A model generated the notes under the pieces. That model had not been told where the DNA came from and ran no database searches. It was given only the letters and a program-made list of their open reading frames with translations. A DNA stretch of 64,000 bases from Rhodoferax aquaticus (GTDB lineage: Bacteria > Pseudomonadota > Gammaproteobacteria > Burkholderiales > Burkholderiaceae_C): the NCBI RefSeq assembly GCF_006974105.1, contig NZ_CP036282.1, forward strand, positions 1,674,001 through 1,738,000. The letters are read 5' to 3'. The number at the start of each line of letters is the position of its first letter. Positions within the stretch are counted from its first letter, which is position 1. Of this stretch, positions 61,368 to 64,000 are shown in pieces. The translations under genes were made by a program, and so were the position numbers.

Positions 61368-61530
61368 GCTTCAGGTGCCTCTTGCTACGGCTTGGGGAGA
61401 ATCGGGAAGACGGTGTGAATCCGTCGCGTGCCCAACGCTGTAAGGATGATGACCCGCGCTCTATGCCACTGGCCGCCAAGGCCGGGAAGGCGCGTCGGGC
61501 CAGGTGATTCCGAGCCAGAAGACCGGCCTG
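61368..61530 (+). promoter_or_regulatory. Cobalamin riboswitch upstream of cobT
   Basis: Ordered motifs TTCAGGTGCC, GGGGAGAATCGGGAAG, CGGTGTGAATCCG, GCCCAACGCTGTAAGG, TGCCACTGG, GGCCGGGAAGGCG and ATTCCGAGCCAGAAGACCGG match the cobalamin riboswitch. It begins about 50 nt after cobQ and ends 60 nt before cobT, so it should control cobT-cobS and the phosphatase separately from cobQ. A TATCAT at 61357-61362 might be a -10 box. Confidence 0.93.
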
Positions 61531-61590
61531 ATGGTGTTTATGCACAGCAAGGCCGGGCTGTGCTTCTTTGATTCAGCACAGGGGAATGCC

Positions 61591-62751
61591 ATGAATACAT
61601 CGCCGGCGCACGCCGCCTCGGGCTTGCACGCCCAAGTTACCGACACACAAGACGCTTGGAATCTCGCCACTGGTCGCATGACCTTGGCCGACATTGCCGA
61701 TCCGGCCTTGACGCAAGCACTGCAAGACACGCTCAACCACAAAACCAAACCGCTGGGCTCGCTCGGGCGTCTGGAGGATGTGGCGCTCAAGATCGGTCAG
61801 ATTTTGGGCAGCACCGCACCGGTGCTGGAGCAGCCGCAAATGGTGGTATTTGCCGGTGACCACGGGCTCACGGCCCGGGGCATCTCGGCGTTTCCGAGTG
61901 ACGTGACCTGGCAGATGGTGGAGAACTTTCTGGCGGGTGGCGCTGCGGTGAGCGTGCTCTCCAAACAGAATGGCATCGCCTTGACAGTGGTGGATTGCGG
62001 CGTGAACCATGACTTTCTGGCCGGCTTGCCCGCAGGTGCCACACGGCCCGGCTTGCAGGTGCGCAAGGCGTCAGGCGCGGAGCGGGGCACCGCAGATTCT
62101 TCAGCCCAGCCGGCCATGACCACAAGTCAACGCGATCAGGCTTTGCAACATGGGATGGAGTTGGTGAAGGGACTGCCCGGCAATGCGCTCTTGTTGGGTG
62201 AAATGGGTATCGGCAACACATCTGCCGCGTCCATGCTGCTGGCGCGCCTGGGCGGGCTGGACATTGCGGTGTGCACCGGGGCGGGAACCGGCTTGGATGC
62301 CCCTGCAGTGCAGCGCAAAACCGAGGTGCTGCGCGAGGTACTGGCCCTGCATGCCGAGGCGACCGCGCCGCTGGATGCTTTGGCGGCCTTTGGTGGGTTT
62401 GAGATCGCGACCATGGTGGGTGCCGTGTTCCAAGCGGCCCGTGAGCGGCGGGTGATTGTGGTGGACGGCTTTATCGCCACCAGCGCCATCGTGGTGGCGC
62501 ATGCCTTGCAGCCGCATGTGTTGCAGCGCTGCGTGTTTGCGCACCGCTCCGGCGAGCGGGGCCATGAATTCATGTTGCAGCACTTGGGCGTGCAGGCGCT
62601 GCTGGACTTAGGCTTGCGCTTGGGGGAAGGTTCGGGCGCAGCCTTGGCGTGGCCTTTGTTGGAGGCTGCGTGTGTGGTGATGCGCGATATGGCCAGTTTT
62701 GCGTCAGCAGGTGTCTCTACCCAAACCGACGAGGCCCATGTACCCGGCTAA
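61591..62751 (+). CDS. cobT: Nicotinate-nucleotide--dimethylbenzimidazole phosphoribosyltransferase
   Basis: Makes alpha-ribazole phosphate from DMB and NaMN. The 386-residue protein has HKTKPLGSLGRLEDVALKIG, FAGDHGLTARGISAFPSDVT, LLGEMGIGNTSAAS, GAGTGLDAPAVQRK and the C-terminal LLDLGLRLGEGSGAALA with the catalytic Glu. Start ATG 61591 is the first after the riboswitch with the domain intact; a longer frame from 61504 runs into the riboswitch. Confidence 0.95.
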   Translation: MNTSPAHAASGLHAQVTDTQDAWNLATGRMTLADIADPALTQALQDTLNHKTKPLGSLGRLEDVALKIGQILGSTAPVLEQPQMVVFAGDHGLTARGISAFPSDVTWQMVENFLAGGAAVSVLSKQNGIALTVVDCGVNHDFLAGLPAGATRPGLQVRKASGAERGTADSSAQPAMTTSQRDQALQHGMELVKGLPGNALLLGEMGIGNTSAASMLLARLGGLDIAVCTGAGTGLDAPAVQRKTEVLREVLALHAEATAPLDALAAFGGFEIATMVGAVFQAARERRVIVVDGFIATSAIVVAHALQPHVLQRCVFAHRSGERGHEFMLQHLGVQALLDLGLRLGEGSGAALAWPLLEAACVVMRDMASFASAGVSTQTDEAHVPG

Positions 62752-63589
62752 GGCTTTGCGCCACTACCTGCTGGCATTGCAGTTTTTTACCCGGCTGCCA
62801 GTCACAGGGCGTTTGGCAGCTTGGGTGGGCTTTAGCCCCGCAATGCTACGGGCGAGTTTGGGGCACTTTCCCGGGGTGGGTTGCTTGGTGGGCGTCATGG
62901 TCGCTACTTTTTCAGCGGGGCTGCTCGCTGGCTTGCCAGCGGGTGGGTTTTCTCCCTTGGTGGCAGCGGCGTGGGGCACGGCCTTGGGGGTATTGGTTAC
63001 CGGGGCATTTCATGAAGATGGCTTGGCCGATGTGGCCGATGGCCTAGGGGGTGCGCAAGACCGAGACCGCGCATTGCGCATCATGAAGGACTCGCGGGTG
63101 GGTGCATTTGGCGCGATTTGGGTAGGCATGGCTTTGCTGGCCAAGGTGTCGGTGCTGGCGGTGCTCGCTTCGCCCAATGGCGGAGGCGGCAGCAGCGTGT
63201 TAGTGAGCGCTCTGGTCCTTGGGCATGTGGTGTCGCGCACCTGGCCTTTGTTTCTTGTGCGCTTGCTGCCCCATATTGGCGACAACGTGGCCTCTAAGTC
63301 CAAGCCTGTGGCCGAACAGATCAGCGTGGCTAGCTTGTGTGTCGCCTTGCTGTGGTGTTTTGGGGTGTTGGCCCTTGCCAGTTGTGCGCAGGTAGCTATT
63401 GATTATGTAGCGTTCTCGTCAGGCTTTGCTGTGGCCATCGGGGTGGCCCTGGGCTTGTCTTTGCTGGCTTGGGGCGTGATGTGGCGTTGGTTTGCAATCC
63501 GATTGCAGGGCTATACCGGTGACTGCCTGGGTGCCACACAGCAAGTGTGTGAGCTGGCGTTCTACCTCGGCTTGGCCTTGTGCTTGTAA
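62738..63589 (+). CDS. cobS: Adenosylcobinamide-GDP ribazoletransferase (cobalamin-5'-phosphate synthase)
   Basis: Membrane enzyme joining AdoCbi-GDP and alpha-ribazole (phosphate). The 283-residue polytopic protein has LLALQFFTRLPV, the conserved acidic AFHEDGLADVADGLGG, RIMKDSRVGAFG and GYTGDCLGATQQVCEL. ATG 62738 overlaps cobT by 14 nt. Confidence 0.95.
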   Translation: MYPAKALRHYLLALQFFTRLPVTGRLAAWVGFSPAMLRASLGHFPGVGCLVGVMVATFSAGLLAGLPAGGFSPLVAAAWGTALGVLVTGAFHEDGLADVADGLGGAQDRDRALRIMKDSRVGAFGAIWVGMALLAKVSVLAVLASPNGGGGSSVLVSALVLGHVVSRTWPLFLVRLLPHIGDNVASKSKPVAEQISVASLCVALLWCFGVLALASCAQVAIDYVAFSSGFAVAIGVALGLSLLAWGVMWRWFAIRLQGYTGDCLGATQQVCELAFYLGLALCL

Positions 63590-63593
63590 GTCT

Positions 63594-64000
63594 ATGAAGC
63601 TTTGGCTTGTACGGCACGCCTTACCTTTGGTCGCACAGGGCACGTGCTACGGTGCCACAGACCTCGCGGTAGACCCCGCGGCGAACGCCCACCTCGCCGC
63701 CGAATTGGCGGAGCGATTGCCGCGCTTGGATACAGGGATGCGCCTGCAAATGCTCCACTCGCCGCTGCAAAGATGTGAGCAGCTTGCGCAGCATTTACAA
63801 GGGCTAAGGCCTGATTTGGTCTCAGTTTCAGAGCCTAGGCTGGCGGAGATGAATTTTGGAGACTGGGAGGGGCAGGCGTGGTCCGACATTCCCGAGGCGG
63901 CCTACGCCCAGTGGACCGCTGACTTTGCCCAGCACCGATTTGGCGGACAAGAGTGCGTGGCTGAATTCATGCACCGCGTGGCCCAAGTGTGGGACGCCAT
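63594..64000 (+). CDS. Alpha-ribazole phosphatase / histidine phosphatase (3' truncated by window edge)
   Basis: About 135 residues are visible before the window ends. MKLWLVRHALPLVAQGTCYG carries the RH catalytic motif of histidine phosphatases, followed by LHSPLQRCEQLAQHL and EMNFGDWEG, as in CobC-type alpha-ribazole phosphatase. It starts 4 nt after cobS, fitting the last steps of lower-ligand loop assembly. Confidence 0.88.
   Translation, partial: MKLWLVRHALPLVAQGTCYGATDLAVDPAANAHLAAELAERLPRLDTGMRLQMLHSPLQRCEQLAQHLQGLRPDLVSVSEPRLAEMNFGDWEGQAWSDIPEAAYAQWTADFAQHRFGGQECVAEFMHRVAQVWDA

Noticed and set aside
1..64000. CRISPR array, prophage or insertion sequence
   Set aside because: No regularly spaced repeat-spacer array, integrase, transposase or phage structural gene was seen on either strand.

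Overview
The window reads as a chromosomal segment of a Burkholderiales bacterium, most likely Comamonadaceae (Rhodoferax/Polaromonas-like). This is inferred from a class I phaC-phaA-phaB operon, the hupB/tRNA-Val/ppiD and zapA/6S RNA neighbourhoods, TRAP transporters, and small dispersed repeats of a type familiar from that family. No phage, insertion sequence or CRISPR array was seen.

Layout. 1-4.1 kb: the end of uvrC, pgsA, hupB, tRNA-Val, ppiD and tRNA-His on the + strand. 4.1-13.1 kb: mostly minus-strand genes (tdk, a PAP2 phosphatase, an EcsC-like protein, an exonuclease/GIY-YIG fusion, a NUDIX hydrolase, a TRAP transporter with two solute-binding proteins, a fumarylacetoacetase-like protein and a small monooxygenase). 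13.2-23 kb: pgeF, the polyhydroxybutyrate operon, a PfkB kinase and a two-gene c-di-GMP module. 23-23.9 kb: a ZapB-like gene, zapA and a candidate 6S RNA.

23.9-41.5 kb and 48.4-64 kb hold a nearly complete aerobic (late cobalt insertion) cobalamin pathway. The first arm starts with a cobalamin riboswitch and contains cobB/cbiA, cobU, a BtuF-BtuC-BtuD importer, a CbiM-like protein, cobO, a second FecCD-type ABC importer, cobW, cobN and a ChlI/ChlD-type chelatase gene. The second arm has cobF-cobM-cobE-cobL facing cobK, then cobJ-cobI-cobH-cobG facing cobA-cbiB-cobC-(hydrolase)-cobQ. A second cobalamin riboswitch follows, then cobT-cobS and a partial alpha-ribazole phosphatase. CobR and BluB are not in the window. 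The arms are split by a 41.6-48.3 kb insert with an ECF41 sigma-factor operon, a ccdAB toxin-antitoxin pair, a secreted hydrolase and a Gre-like factor.

The most notable signals are these. (1) A dnaX-like -1 frameshift cassette lies at the end of the ChlI-like gene: an SD-like AGGAG, 10 nt, A_AAA_AAA, an immediate stop, then a GC-rich hairpin. It would fuse ChlI to the downstream VWA domain. (2) Four copies of a palindromic element with a conserved core have long self-complementary arms that differ completely from copy to copy; all four lie within 24.9-35.9 kb and one is in frame inside cobB. (3) At least two further small repeat families are also inserted in frame in enzyme genes. (4) An exact TGTCACA-N16-CGTC ECF41-type promoter precedes the ECF41 operon.
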